Below, in pieces: positions 52,350-62,764 of a DNA stretch of 64,000 nucleotides. The stretch is from an uncultured Flavobacteriaceae bacterium (GTDB lineage Bacteria > Bacteroidota > Bacteroidia > Flavobacteriales > Flavobacteriaceae). Numbering within the stretch: position 1 is the stretch's first letter; each line of letters opens with the position of its first letter. The stretch covers positions 124,001-188,000 of the forward strand of contig CANMSI010000006.1 in assembly GCA_947500575.1 (NCBI GenBank). Reading direction: 5' to 3'. The notes beneath the pieces are model-generated. The model had not been told where the DNA came from. It did no database searches and saw nothing but the letters and a program-made list of their open reading frames with translations. A program made the translations under genes and the position numbers.

Positions 52350-54355
52350 TGCCGGTAACTGAAAAAAACATATTAAGCAGATTATACTTTGTAGCAGGAA
52401 GCCTCTTTCTATTTGCTATTGTCGTGGTAGTAAAGCTGGTGAGTCTTCAGATGGTGCATGGGGATAAGTACAAGCAACTAGCTATGGATAGGACAGAAAA
52501 AATGTTCACCATTGCTCCTAATCGCGGTAATCTATATTCGGATGATGGCAGTCTTTTAGCCACATCTGTAACTAGATTTACAATTCGTTTTGACGCCGTG
52601 ACTGTGGAAGATGCTGTGTTTAAAGAAAATGTAGTTCCCTTGGCAGATGCGCTAGCAAAGCTATTAGGAAAATCCTCATCGCACTACCAACAACTGCTTA
52701 GGAAAGCTAAAAGTAATAAGAATAGATATGCCTTAATAGCCAGAAAACTTGACTATTCCGATTATATGGAAGTCAAAAAGTTCCCTTTGTTCTCCTTAGG
52801 ACCTAATAGGGGTGGTTTTATTGTTGAACAGCAAACTGTAAGAGAGCACCCTCTTGGAAAAATTGCTGAGCGCAGTGTTGGGTATGAGCGCAAAGATGCT
52901 AACGGTTATTATACAAGAGTAGGTTTAGAAGGTGCTTTTGGTCAATATTTAAGAGGAGTAGAGGGTAAACGCTTGAAGCAGAAAATTGCAAAAGGACAAT
53001 GGAAGCCTATCGGTCAGGAAAATATTATTGAACCTAAAGACGGATACGATGTAATTTCTTCCATAGATATTAATGTGCAAGATATTGCGCATCATGCATT
53101 GCTAGGTCAGTTGGAAAAATACAAAGCAGATCACGGTTGCGTTATTGTGATGGAAACCAAAACTGGGGAAGTAAAAGCTATTTCTAATTTGGGGAGAACC
53201 ACAGATGGGAAATATTACGAGCGCCTAAACTACGCCATTGGAGAATCGCACGAACCAGGTTCTACTTTTAAGTTAATGTCTTTGGTAGCTGCCTTGGAGG
53301 ATGAAGTTATAGATACCAGTACCGTAATTGACACCGAAAAAGGAAAATGGAGAATCTATGATAGGACGGTACGCGATTCCAAACACGGAGGATATGGAAA
53401 AATATCTGTAGGTGAAGCATTCAAGGTTTCTTCCAATACTGCTTTCGCCAAGATGATTCACAATAATTATAAAGACAAACCTGAAAAATTTGTGAATAGA
53501 CTAATGCGAATGAATTTGCATGAAGAATTGGGAATGCCTATCAAAGGAGAGGGAAAACCAGTAATTAGGTATCCTGGAGATGAAGGTTGGTCTGGTATTT
53601 CTCTAGCTTGGATGTCACATGGTTACGAAGTTTCTATGACCCCGTTGCAGACCCTAAGCTTTTATAATGCTATTGCCAATGATGGGGAGATGGTACGACC
53701 ACGATTAATTAAAGAAGTAAAGGAATGGAATAAAACCATTCATAAGTTCGATAAAGATGTAATTAATGAGGCAATTTGCTCTAAAGAAACGGCGGCAAAA
53801 GTAAAACAACTGCTAAAAGATGTTGTAGAGAAGGATAGAGGCACCGGGCATGGTTTATATTCTGCGAACTACTCCATGGCTGGCAAGACAGGAACAAGTC
53901 AAAAGAATTATGTTTCTAAAGACCCGGATAAATTAAAATACATTTCCAGTTTTGCAGGCTATTTCCCTGCAGAAAACCCAAAATACTCATGTATCGTAGT
54001 AATACATGAACCCGATAAAAGTGTTGGCTACTACGGGGCAGATGTCTCTGGACCGGTATTCAAATCAATTGCACGTAAAATCTATGCTACCTCTCCCATA
54101 ATTGATGAGGTAGATTCTTTGAAACCAGCTACTAAAAAGCTGGATAAAGCTTATGAAACTTTCTACGCAAATGCTCAGAAGGAGCATAGTAAAGTTCCTA
54201 ATGTAAAAGGGATGAGCGGTATGGATGCTATAGCAATCTTAGAAAACCTAGGATTACAAGTAGAAGTTAGAGGAAACGGAAAGGTCCAAAAACAATCCAT
54301 TTCTCAAGGAACGGACTTAGATAAGGTAGATAAAATAGTACTAGAACTCTCATGA
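52349..54355 (+). CDS. ftsI: Penicillin-binding protein 3 (septal transpeptidase) with a PASTA domain
   Basis: A 668-residue class B PBP. It has an N-terminal membrane anchor (about 12-30), a dimerisation domain and a transpeptidase domain with SxxK (PGSTFKLMS, about residue 310), SxN (SSNTAF) and KTG (AGKTGTSQ). The last 60 residues form a PASTA repeat (KVPNVKGMSGMDAIAILENLGLQVEV). It cross-links septal peptidoglycan with FtsW. The start is GTG 52349, overlapping ftsL by one base. It overlaps murE by 4 nt. Confidence 0.95.
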   Translation: MPVTEKNILSRLYFVAGSLFLFAIVVVVKLVSLQMVHGDKYKQLAMDRTEKMFTIAPNRGNLYSDDGSLLATSVTRFTIRFDAVTVEDAVFKENVVPLADALAKLLGKSSSHYQQLLRKAKSNKNRYALIARKLDYSDYMEVKKFPLFSLGPNRGGFIVEQQTVREHPLGKIAERSVGYERKDANGYYTRVGLEGAFGQYLRGVEGKRLKQKIAKGQWKPIGQENIIEPKDGYDVISSIDINVQDIAHHALLGQLEKYKADHGCVIVMETKTGEVKAISNLGRTTDGKYYERLNYAIGESHEPGSTFKLMSLVAALEDEVIDTSTVIDTEKGKWRIYDRTVRDSKHGGYGKISVGEAFKVSSNTAFAKMIHNNYKDKPEKFVNRLMRMNLHEELGMPIKGEGKPVIRYPGDEGWSGISLAWMSHGYEVSMTPLQTLSFYNAIANDGEMVRPRLIKEVKEWNKTIHKFDKDVINEAICSKETAAKVKQLLKDVVEKDRGTGHGLYSANYSMAGKTGTSQKNYVSKDPDKLKYISSFAGYFPAENPKYSCIVVIHEPDKSVGYYGADVSGPVFKSIARKIYATSPIIDEVDSLKPATKKLDKAYETFYANAQKEHSKVPNVKGMSGMDAIAILENLGLQVEVRGNGKVQKQSISQGTDLDKVDKIVLELS

Positions 54356-55815
54356 AGCTATTAAAAGACATATTGTATGGGGTTCGGCTTTCTGCTGTTA
54401 GTGGAGCTACTAGCATCATGGTAAATAGGCTGTGTTTTGATTCTAGAAAGGTTGGAAAGAATGATGTCTTTATTGCCATTAAGGGTACCTTAACGGATGG
54501 GCATAAATTTATTGACAAAGCTATAGCTGCTGGTGCAAACGCCATTGTTTGTGAAGAAATGCCAGAAAAAATGATCGATGAAGTTACCTATGTAGAGGTG
54601 GATCATGGTAATACTGCCCTGGCTATTATGGCTTCTAATTTTTATGGCAATCCTTCTAAGAATTTGAAACTTGTTGGTATAACAGGGACCAATGGAAAAA
54701 CCACTATTAGTAGTCTTTTATATCAATTGTTTAAAAAAGCTGGATATAAAGTGGGACTCCTATCTACCATCAAAATTATGGTAGATGAAAAGGAATATAA
54801 AACCACTCATACCACTCCAGATGCGCTTACAATAAACAAGCATTTGCAATTGATGAATGACGAGGGAGTAGAGTTTTGTTTTATGGAGGTTAGTTCGCAT
54901 GGAATAGATCAAAAAAGAACGGAGGGATTGGTCTTTGAAGGGGCTATTTTTACCAATCTTTCTCATGATCATTTGGATTACCACAACAGCTTTGCGGAAT
55001 ATAGAGATATTAAAAAATCCTTATTCGATCATTTACCTAAAAAGGCTTTTGCACTTACCAATATAGATGATAAAAATGGCTTGATTATGTTGCAAAACAC
55101 CCAAGCTAAAAAATATACTTACGCCCTTAAATCATATGCGGATTATAGAGCTCAAATTCTAGAAAACCAATTTAGTGGACAACTTTTAAAGATAGAGGAT
55201 AATGAGCTTTGGACTCGATTAATTGGTCATTTTAATGCCTATAACATGCTGGCAATTTATGCTACTGCAGATCTATTGGGTTTAGAAAGATTAGAAACGC
55301 TGCAATTGCTAAGTGAATTAGAAAATGTAGACGGAAGATTTCAATATTATATATCCAAAGAACAAATAACGGCCATTGTTGATTATGCTCATACGCCGGA
55401 CGCTTTAAAAAATGTACTTGATACAATCAACACATTAAGGACTGGAAATGAAAATGTCATTACCGTAGTGGGGTGTGGTGGTGACAGAGACAAGTCTAAG
55501 CGTTCGGTTATGGGGCATATCGCATCAGAGTTAAGTAATAAGGTGATTTTTACATCAGACAATCCTAGAACAGAATCTCCTGAGGCTATTATTGAAGAAA
55601 TGGAAGCAGGTGTTGAGCCCCAAAATTCCAATAAAGTTTTAGCCATTGAAAATAGAAAGCAAGCCATTAAAACAGCCTGTCAGCTTGCGCTTGCTAATGA
55701 TATTATTTTGGTAGCTGGCAAAGGACATGAAACCTATCAGGAAACCAATGGTAATCGTATAGATTTTGATGATTTTGAGATTGTAAAAGAGGTTTTAATT
55801 GGTTTAAATAAATAG
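54352..55815 (+). CDS. murE: UDP-MurNAc-tripeptide synthetase, meso-diaminopimelate type
   Basis: A 487-residue Mur ligase. The ATP-binding loop is GITGTNGKTT (about residue 108), and HDHLDYH and DYAHTPDAL are central blocks. The DNPR motif (SDNPRTESP) marks meso-DAP as the added residue. The start overlaps the ftsI stop (ATGA), so translation is coupled. Confidence 0.96.
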   Translation: MKLLKDILYGVRLSAVSGATSIMVNRLCFDSRKVGKNDVFIAIKGTLTDGHKFIDKAIAAGANAIVCEEMPEKMIDEVTYVEVDHGNTALAIMASNFYGNPSKNLKLVGITGTNGKTTISSLLYQLFKKAGYKVGLLSTIKIMVDEKEYKTTHTTPDALTINKHLQLMNDEGVEFCFMEVSSHGIDQKRTEGLVFEGAIFTNLSHDHLDYHNSFAEYRDIKKSLFDHLPKKAFALTNIDDKNGLIMLQNTQAKKYTYALKSYADYRAQILENQFSGQLLKIEDNELWTRLIGHFNAYNMLAIYATADLLGLERLETLQLLSELENVDGRFQYYISKEQITAIVDYAHTPDALKNVLDTINTLRTGNENVITVVGCGGDRDKSKRSVMGHIASELSNKVIFTSDNPRTESPEAIIEEMEAGVEPQNSNKVLAIENRKQAIKTACQLALANDIILVAGKGHETYQETNGNRIDFDDFEIVKEVLIGLNK

Positions 55816-55853
55816 CGGGCAGATACTGCCTAGAGTAAAATAGATATTAAAGT

Positions 55854-57074
55854 ATGTTATACTACCTATTTGAATATTTAGAGAAGGAATATCAATTTCC
55901 CGGAGCGAGTCTTTTCGGATTCATCACCTTCCGTGCGGCATTGGCAGTAATTCTTTCTTTGCTAATTGCTACCGTATATGGAAAGCGTATCATTCTTTTT
56001 CTAAGAAAAAAACAGATTGGAGAAACCGTGCGCGACCTAGGACTTGACGGACAAAAGCAAAAATCTGGGACTCCTACCATGGGAGGACTCATTATTATCA
56101 TGTCTACCTTAATTCCTGTATTACTTTTTGCCAAACTGGACAATATTTATGTGCTCCTTTTGATTGTAACCACCATTTGGATGGGGATCATTGGTTTCGT
56201 AGATGATTACATTAAAGTATTTAAAAAAGACAAGGCAGGACTTAAAGGACGTTTCAAAATTTTGGGACAGGTGGTGTTAGGGCTTATCGTAGGGTCTGTT
56301 TTATATTTTCATCAAGGAGTAACGGTAAAGGAGCGAGATTCCACCCGTATCAATGAAAACTACGAAGTGGTAGAAGTAAAAGGAAAGGAAGTGAAGTCTA
56401 CCAAAACTACCGTACCCTTTTTTAAGAACAATGAACTGGACTATACCAGTTTTATTTCATGGGCTGGAGAAGGAACCGCAAAGTATGCCTGGCTAATCTT
56501 TATTCCCATCATAATAATCATAGTAACCGGAGTTTCAAATGGAGCTAACCTTACTGATGGAATTGATGGTCTTGCTGCAGGAACATCGGCCATTATTGTA
56601 CTTACCCTTGGGATTTTTGCATGGGTTTCTGGTAATATCGTATTCTCGGATTACTTAGATATCATGTTTATCCCAAGGGCTGGTGAATTGGTGATTTTTA
56701 TTGCTGCTTTTGTAGGAGCCTTGGTTGGATTTTTATGGTACAATGCATTTCCGGCTCAAGTATTTATGGGAGATACAGGTAGTTTAACCATTGGTGGGGT
56801 AATTGCTGTGATTGCCATTATTGTTAGAAAAGAGTTATTGATACCTCTCTTATGTGGAATTTTCTTTGCAGAATCTATTTCGGTGATGCTGCAGGTAGGG
56901 TATTTTAAATATACAAAGAAGCGATTAGGAGAGGGGAAGCGTATTTTTTTAATGGCTCCCTTGCATCACCATTATCAGAAGAAAGGATACCATGAAAGTA
57001 AGATAGTAACTCGTTTTTGGATTGTGGGTATTCTATTGGCTATCGTAACCATAGTGACCTTAAAGGTGCGCTAA
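55854..57074 (+). CDS. mraY: Phospho-MurNAc-pentapeptide translocase
   Basis: A 406-residue integral membrane enzyme with about ten membrane segments. The active-site blocks are seen: [26 protein letters not shown] and MGDTGSL, and the His-rich [10 protein letters not shown] near the C-terminus. It makes lipid I on undecaprenyl phosphate. It has an insert of about 40 residues near positions 155-200, common in Bacteroidota MraY. Confidence 0.96.
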   Translation: MLYYLFEYLEKEYQFPGASLFGFITFRAALAVILSLLIATVYGKRIILFLRKKQIGETVRDLGLDGQKQKSGTPTMGGLIIIMSTLIPVLLFAKLDNIYVLLLIVTTIWMGIIGFVDDYIKVFKKDKAGLKGRFKILGQVVLGLIVGSVLYFHQGVTVKERDSTRINENYEVVEVKGKEVKSTKTTVPFFKNNELDYTSFISWAGEGTAKYAWLIFIPIIIIIVTGVSNGANLTDGIDGLAAGTSAIIVLTLGIFAWVSGNIVFSDYLDIMFIPRAGELVIFIAAFVGALVGFLWYNAFPAQVFMGDTGSLTIGGVIAVIAIIVRKELLIPLLCGIFFAESISVMLQVGYFKYTKKRLGEGKRIFLMAPLHHHYQKKGYHESKIVTRFWIVGILLAIVTIVTLKVR

Positions 57075-57075
57075 T

Positions 57076-58410
57076 ATGAAAAAACTGGTAGTACTAGGAG
57101 GAGGAGAAAGTGGAGTAGGTACTGCCATATTGGGAAAGCAGCAGGGATACAGTGTTTTTGTATCTGACAAAGGAAAGATAAAAGAAAAGTATAGGAACGT
57201 TCTTGCACATTTTGGAATTGATTGGGAAGAAGAGCAGCATACAGAAGTGCTTATTTATAATGCCGATCTGGTAATGAAAAGTCCAGGGATCCCGGACTCC
57301 GTGCCGCTTGTAAAGCAACTCGTAGAAAAGGGTATTCCAGTAATTTCGGAAATAGAGTTTGCATCAAGATATACAACAGCAACGCTTATCGGAATTACAG
57401 GTAGTAATGGAAAAACTACCACTACGATGTTAACAAATCATATTTTGAAAGAAGGGGATATGGTAGTGGGCATGGCAGGAAATATTGGTGATAGCTATGC
57501 GAAGATGGTAGCGGAAACAAAACCGGATTACTACGTATTGGAGATTAGTAGTTTTCAGTTAGACGGAATTGTAGATTTTAGACCACACATAGCAATTATC
57601 ACCAACATAACACCAGATCATTTGGATCGATATGATTATGAATTTACCAACTATATCGCTTCAAAATTTCGGATTGCTCAAAACCAAACGAAGGAAGATT
57701 ATCTTATTTACGATGCGGATGACAAAGTAATTGTGAATTGGTTAAGAGAACACCCGGTCGAGTCCAACCTAATCCCTTTTTCATTGGAAAATGAAATGGA
57801 AGAAGGGGTTTTTCTGCGAGAAAATAACATAATAATTAGAATTAAAAATAATACCATAGAAATGAAAACAGACGCCTTAGCACTGGAAGGGAAGCACAAC
57901 CTTAAAAATACAATGGCCGCATCCGCAGCTGCTACTCTGATTGGAATCCGCAAGGAAACCATACGTGCTAGCATACGAAACTTTCAAGGTGCAGAGCATC
58001 GCTTAGAGAAGGTGTTAAAAATTCATCATGTGCAATATATCAATGATTCAAAAGCAACCAATGTAAACGCTACGTACTATGCATTAGAAAGTATGAAAAC
58101 ACCTACGGTCTGGATTGTAGGTGGTGTTGACAAGGGCAATGATTACAGTGAATTAATGCCTTTCGTAAGAGAAAAAGTAAAGGCCATTATTTGCCTTGGT
58201 ATGGATAGCTCTAAAATAGTGGATGCCTTTGGGAATATAGCAGATTTAATGATAGAGACCTATGCTATGGAGGAGGCAGTTAAAGTAGCTTATAAGATTG
58301 CGGAACGTGGAGATACTGTTTTGCTATCACCAGCTTGCGCAAGTTTCGATTTATTTGATAATTATGAAGACAGAGGAAATCAATTTAAGGAAGCGATAAA
58401 AAATTTATAG
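57076..58410 (+). CDS. murD: UDP-N-acetylmuramoyl-L-alanine--D-glutamate ligase
   Basis: A 444-residue MurD. The N-terminal UDP-binding GGGESGVG, the P-loop GITGSNGKTTT (about residue 112) and the C-terminal LLSPACASFDLFDNYEDRG are clear. It adds D-Glu to UDP-MurNAc-L-Ala in the cytoplasm. It begins 1 nt after the mraY stop, in the same transcript. Confidence 0.96.
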   Translation: MKKLVVLGGGESGVGTAILGKQQGYSVFVSDKGKIKEKYRNVLAHFGIDWEEEQHTEVLIYNADLVMKSPGIPDSVPLVKQLVEKGIPVISEIEFASRYTTATLIGITGSNGKTTTTMLTNHILKEGDMVVGMAGNIGDSYAKMVAETKPDYYVLEISSFQLDGIVDFRPHIAIITNITPDHLDRYDYEFTNYIASKFRIAQNQTKEDYLIYDADDKVIVNWLREHPVESNLIPFSLENEMEEGVFLRENNIIIRIKNNTIEMKTDALALEGKHNLKNTMAASAAATLIGIRKETIRASIRNFQGAEHRLEKVLKIHHVQYINDSKATNVNATYYALESMKTPTVWIVGGVDKGNDYSELMPFVREKVKAIICLGMDSSKIVDAFGNIADLMIETYAMEEAVKVAYKIAERGDTVLLSPACASFDLFDNYEDRGNQFKEAIKNL

Positions 58411-58416
58411 AAGTAA

Positions 58417-59613
58417 GTGATACAATTTTTTAAAAATATCAAAGGGGATAAAGCGATATGGGGCGTGGTGGCACTATTGGCTTTATTTTCATTTTTACCC
58501 GTCTATAGTGCCAGTAGTAATTTGGTGTATGTAGTAGGGAAGGGAACTACCATGGGGCACTTGGTGAAACACGGTCTTCTGCTATTTTTAGGATTTGGAA
58601 TCATTTATGGAGTACATAAAATACCTACACACTTTTTTAAAGGTCTATCTATAATCGCCATGCCTATTGTATTAGGTTTGTTGGTATATACCCTTGCTCA
58701 GGGAACCACCATAGACGGTGCTAATGCCAGTAGGTGGATTCGTTTGCCTTTGGTTGGTTTTACTTTTCAAACTTCCAACTTAGCTGCCGTTGTGTTAATG
58801 ATATGGGTGGCTAGGTATTTGGCAAAGATCAAAGACAAGACCATCACCTTTAAAGAAAGCATTCTCCCTTTATGGTTACCTGTATTTTTAGTTATCGTGT
58901 TAATTCTCCCAGCAAACTTTTCTACTGCTGCTATCTTGTTTTTTATGGTATTGGTTTTGTGCTTTTTAGGAGGCTATCCTATAAAGTATCTCTTAGGGAT
59001 TGTTGGAAGCGGAGTTCTGTGTTTAACTTTTTTTATTCTAGTGGCTAAGGCGGCTCCAGATCTTTTTAGCAACCGGGTAGATACTTGGGAGCGAAGAATA
59101 GATAGTTTTTTAAATGGCGCAGATACAGAAGCGGATTATCAAATAGAACAGGCAAAGATTGCAATTGCCAGAGGAGGTATTATGGGAAGCGGGGCAGGAA
59201 AGAGTAGGATGAAAAACTTTTTGCCTCAGAGTTCTTCTGATTTTATTTATGCAATTATTATTGAGGAGTATGGTTTGGTAGGGGGACTTGTATTACTCTT
59301 TTTCTATTTGCTACTGCTGTTTAGAATTGTGGTTGTTGCAAATGCAAATACGAGCATTTTTGGAAAATTACTAGTGGTGGGTGTAGGCTTGCCCATTGTG
59401 TTTCAGGCCTTTATTAATATGGCGGTCGCAGTAGAGTTATTTCCCGTAACAGGGCAAACCTTGCCCTTAATAAGTAGTGGGGGAACTTCCATTTGGATGA
59501 CCTGCTTAGCCATTGGTGTTGTGCTAAGCGCTAGTACTAAAAATGAGAAAGAACAGAGCAGTGTCAAAGAAGATGAAACCAATCCTTTAGCAGTATTAAG
59601 TGGGCAATTATAG
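58417..59613 (+). CDS. ftsW: Septal peptidoglycan glycosyltransferase FtsW
   Basis: A 398-residue SEDS protein with about ten membrane segments and the family blocks [11 protein letters not shown] and [33 protein letters not shown]. The C-terminal [12 protein letters not shown] segment is also typical. It polymerises glycan with FtsI at the septum. The start is GTG 58417; the end overlaps murG by 14 nt. Confidence 0.95.
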   Translation: MIQFFKNIKGDKAIWGVVALLALFSFLPVYSASSNLVYVVGKGTTMGHLVKHGLLLFLGFGIIYGVHKIPTHFFKGLSIIAMPIVLGLLVYTLAQGTTIDGANASRWIRLPLVGFTFQTSNLAAVVLMIWVARYLAKIKDKTITFKESILPLWLPVFLVIVLILPANFSTAAILFFMVLVLCFLGGYPIKYLLGIVGSGVLCLTFFILVAKAAPDLFSNRVDTWERRIDSFLNGADTEADYQIEQAKIAIARGGIMGSGAGKSRMKNFLPQSSSDFIYAIIIEEYGLVGGLVLLFFYLLLLFRIVVVANANTSIFGKLLVVGVGLPIVFQAFINMAVAVELFPVTGQTLPLISSGGTSIWMTCLAIGVVLSASTKNEKEQSSVKEDETNPLAVLSGQL

Positions 59614-60697
59614 ATTTATACTTTCAGGAGGGGGAACAGGAGGTCATATTTATCCGGCAATTGCCATTGCAAATGAATTAAAAAAAAGATACCCTGATGC
59701 AGCGTTTCTGTTTGTTGGAGCCAAAGACAGAATGGAGATGGAGAAAGTACCGCTCGCGGGATATAAAATAGAAGGATTATGGATTAGTGGGTTACAGCGA
59801 AAATTGACATTTAAAAACATGCTGTTCCCAATTAAATTGATTAGTAGTTTGATAAAAGCAAGGAGCATAGTTTCTAGATTTCAACCCGATGTAGTTATTG
59901 GTACCGGTGGGTTTGCTAGTGGTCCTCTTTTAAAAATAGCATCTGGGAGAGGAATTCCATGTGTGCTGCAAGAGCAGAATTCATATGCTGGCATGACCAA
60001 CAAGCTATTAAAGAATAAAGTGGCTAAAATTTGTGTAGCCTATGATGGGATGCAGGAATTTTTTCCTGCCGATAAAATAATAAAGACCGGAAATCCAGTA
60101 CGTGAGGATTTAATGAAAGGAGAAGATAACAGACAAGAAGCTTTGCGGTTTTTTGAATTAAACGAGAATCAAAAAACTCTTTTAGTACTGGGAGGTAGTT
60201 TGGGCGCTAGACGGGTAAATCAATTAATAGAAAAGAAGCTTGCATTCTTCTCATCTCATAATATTCAATTGATATGGCAGTGTGGAAAGGGGTATTACCA
60301 AACATATAAAAAACACCACGGAAGTAGCGTAAAAGTGCACGCTTTTTTAAATCAAATGGAATTCGCTTATGCAGCTGCTGATATTATTATTTCTAGGGCA
60401 GGAGCTGGTTCGGTATCAGAGTTATGTATCGTAGGAAAGCCGGTACTATTTATACCATCTCCAAACGTAGCAGAAGATCATCAAACCAAGAATGCGAATG
60501 CGTTGGTTTCCAAAAACGCAGCTTTAATGGTAAGAGAGCCAGATTTGGAAACAAATTTTGAATCTATTTTCACTTCCCTTTTACAGGATGAGAATCTGCA
60601 GCAATTGCTTGGGAAGAATATGAAAACATTGGCAATGCCAAAAGCAACAGAACATATTGTGGATGCCATTGCGGTTTTATTGAAAGAAATAAAATAA
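59600..60697 (+). CDS. murG: UDP-GlcNAc--undecaprenyl-PP-MurNAc-pentapeptide GlcNAc transferase
   Basis: A 365-residue GT-B enzyme. The N-terminal loops are [12 protein letters not shown] and TGGFASGP, the middle has [11 protein letters not shown] and the C-terminal nucleotide-binding part has [11 protein letters not shown] and [14 protein letters not shown]. It makes lipid II at the inner face of the membrane. The start is GTG 59600, within the end of ftsW. Confidence 0.96.
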   Translation: MGNYRFILSGGGTGGHIYPAIAIANELKKRYPDAAFLFVGAKDRMEMEKVPLAGYKIEGLWISGLQRKLTFKNMLFPIKLISSLIKARSIVSRFQPDVVIGTGGFASGPLLKIASGRGIPCVLQEQNSYAGMTNKLLKNKVAKICVAYDGMQEFFPADKIIKTGNPVREDLMKGEDNRQEALRFFELNENQKTLLVLGGSLGARRVNQLIEKKLAFFSSHNIQLIWQCGKGYYQTYKKHHGSSVKVHAFLNQMEFAYAAADIIISRAGAGSVSELCIVGKPVLFIPSPNVAEDHQTKNANALVSKNAALMVREPDLETNFESIFTSLLQDENLQQLLGKNMKTLAMPKATEHIVDAIAVLLKEIK

Positions 60698-60699
60698 GA

Positions 60700-62052
60700 A
60701 TGAACTTAAAAGAAATACATAGCGTCTATTTTATTGGCATTGGTGGTATTGGTATGTCGGCCTTGGCGCGCTATTTTAAGTTTGTTGGGAAGCAAGTGGC
60801 AGGTTATGATAAAACAAGCACTCCACTGACCATTGTACTAGAAGATTTAGGTATTGATGTGCACTATGAAGATAATACGGCATCTATAGCAGCTCCGTAT
60901 TTGGATCCAAAAAAGACCTTGGTGGTATTTACCCCTGCGGTTCCTCAAGATCATACAGAGCTTAACTACTTTAGGACTCATGGGTTTGAAGTGAAGAAGC
61001 GATCAGAAGTATTAGGTATGATTACCAAAGATACCTTTTGCTTTGCGGTAGCAGGTACGCATGGGAAAACAACCACCTCTAGCATTCTCGCTCATTTACT
61101 AAAAGAGACAAATACACCACTAATTGCCTTTTTAGGAGGTATATCGGAAGACTTTAATAGCAATTTTTTGTTAGAGGGAACTGATTTTTCGGTGGTAGAA
61201 GCAGATGAGTTTGATAGGTCTTTCTTGCGACTATCTCCCAATGTGGCATGTATTACTTCTATGGATGCAGATCACTTGGATATTTATGGCACTGGCGATG
61301 AGTTGCACGAATCGTTTGAGGCATTTACAAAATGTTTAAAGCCAAATGGGAAATTATTTGTTCGCAATGGTTTGCCAATAAAAGGTATCACCTATGGAAT
61401 AGAAGACGATTCGGATTATTGTATTCGAAATTTAAAAATAGAACATGGAACCTACATTTTTGATTTGGGAACCCCTGAGACTACTATTGAAGGGGTTAAG
61501 TTCAACCAACCGGGAAAGCATAATTTGCTAAACGGATTAGTCGCTTTTGCAATGGCGATACAAGCAGGACCCCCGCAGTATCGCCTTGTTAAGGCATTAG
61601 AGAGTTTTAAAGGAGTACAGCGTCGTTTTTCTTACAAAATAAAAGAAGATCACTTTGTATTTATAGATGATTATGCACACCATCCAACCGAAATTAATGC
61701 GGTTTATGATGCGGTAATGGAAATGCATCCGAATAAAAAAGTACTTGCAGTTTTTCAACCCCATTTATTTTCTAGGACTAGGGATTTTATTGAAGATTTT
61801 GCAGAGAGCCTATCAAAATTTGAGAGTGTCTTGTTATTAGATATCTATCCAGCTAGAGAGCAACCCATAGAAGGAGTTACTTCCAAATGGTTATTGGAAA
61901 AAATGAATAATGGCAAAAAAAAATTGGTACAAAAAAGAAATTTAATAGAAGAAATAAAAAAACAAAATCCAGAAGTTCTAGTGACCATGGGAGCTGGAGA
62001 TATTGGATTGGAAGTGATTAAAATTAAAAGAGAGTTTGATTATGCGGGTTAA
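60700..62052 (+). CDS. murC: UDP-N-acetylmuramate--L-alanine ligase
   Basis: A 450-residue MurC. The N-terminal GIGGIGMSALA, the P-loop GTHGKTTTSS (about residue 120), EADEFDRSF and DDYAHHPTE are all present. It adds the first L-Ala to UDP-MurNAc. It follows murG by 2 nt and overlaps the ftsQ frame by about 10 nt. Confidence 0.96.
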   Translation: MNLKEIHSVYFIGIGGIGMSALARYFKFVGKQVAGYDKTSTPLTIVLEDLGIDVHYEDNTASIAAPYLDPKKTLVVFTPAVPQDHTELNYFRTHGFEVKKRSEVLGMITKDTFCFAVAGTHGKTTTSSILAHLLKETNTPLIAFLGGISEDFNSNFLLEGTDFSVVEADEFDRSFLRLSPNVACITSMDADHLDIYGTGDELHESFEAFTKCLKPNGKLFVRNGLPIKGITYGIEDDSDYCIRNLKIEHGTYIFDLGTPETTIEGVKFNQPGKHNLLNGLVAFAMAIQAGPPQYRLVKALESFKGVQRRFSYKIKEDHFVFIDDYAHHPTEINAVYDAVMEMHPNKKVLAVFQPHLFSRTRDFIEDFAESLSKFESVLLLDIYPAREQPIEGVTSKWLLEKMNNGKKKLVQKRNLIEEIKKQNPEVLVTMGAGDIGLEVIKIKREFDYAG

Positions 62053-62761
62053 TTGGAATAAAATAAAGTTTATAGCGCTAATGCTTATTGTCATTGGCTT
62101 GTACGCGTTTGCAGATCATAGAAGTAGTGAAAGAAAAGTGGGAGAAATGCAGATTGAGTTCGTAGGAGACCAGAATTTATACATCACGCAAGAGGCGGTT
62201 AATAAATTGTTAATACAAAGTTATGGAAGCTTCGCAAACGTGCCCAAAGAAAAATTAGTTTTGAATACTATAGAGAAGGCCATTGAGGCCAATGAAATGG
62301 TGAAAGATGCCCAAGTTTATCTTACTGTAAATGGGGAGCTTAGAACTGAAATTGTTCAACGGCAACCAATCGGACGAGTAGAGGGAAATACAAAATTCTA
62401 TGTGGATGATGAAGGAAAACGCATGCCTTTATCCAAATATCATTCAGCAAGAGTGCCGATCATTACAGGTAAAATAACAGGAAGAAGTTTGGAAGATGTG
62501 TATGTGATTTTGAAACACATTAACCAAGATAACTTTTTGCGTAAAAATGTGATAGGAATTCACATTGAAGGTGAAGAAATGTACCAGTTAAAGTTTCGCT
62601 TAGAGAACTTTGTAGTGCATTTAGGAAGTATCAAGGATTTGGACGAGAAGTTTAGCAATTTTAAAGCTTTTTATGCCAAAGCTGCTAAAGATCAGACATT
62701 AGAAGATTTTAATATCGTAAGCCTGGAATTTAATAATCAGGTAGTATGCACTAAAATATAA
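62042..62761 (+). CDS. ftsQ: Cell division protein FtsQ/DivIB
   Basis: A protein of about 239 residues with a short cytoplasmic part, one membrane segment (IKFIALMLIVIGLYAFA, about residues 8-24), a POTRA-like domain (IEFVGDQNLYITQEAVNKLLIQSY) and a beta domain with PIGRVEGNTKFYVDDEGKRMPLS. ATG 62042 is preferred to the in-frame TTG 62036. Sequence identity in this family is low, but topology and location between murC and ftsA make the call secure. Confidence 0.9.
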   Translation: MRVNWNKIKFIALMLIVIGLYAFADHRSSERKVGEMQIEFVGDQNLYITQEAVNKLLIQSYGSFANVPKEKLVLNTIEKAIEANEMVKDAQVYLTVNGELRTEIVQRQPIGRVEGNTKFYVDDEGKRMPLSKYHSARVPIITGKITGRSLEDVYVILKHINQDNFLRKNVIGIHIEGEEMYQLKFRLENFVVHLGSIKDLDEKFSNFKAFYAKAAKDQTLEDFNIVSLEFNNQVVCTKI

Positions 62762-62764
62762 AAT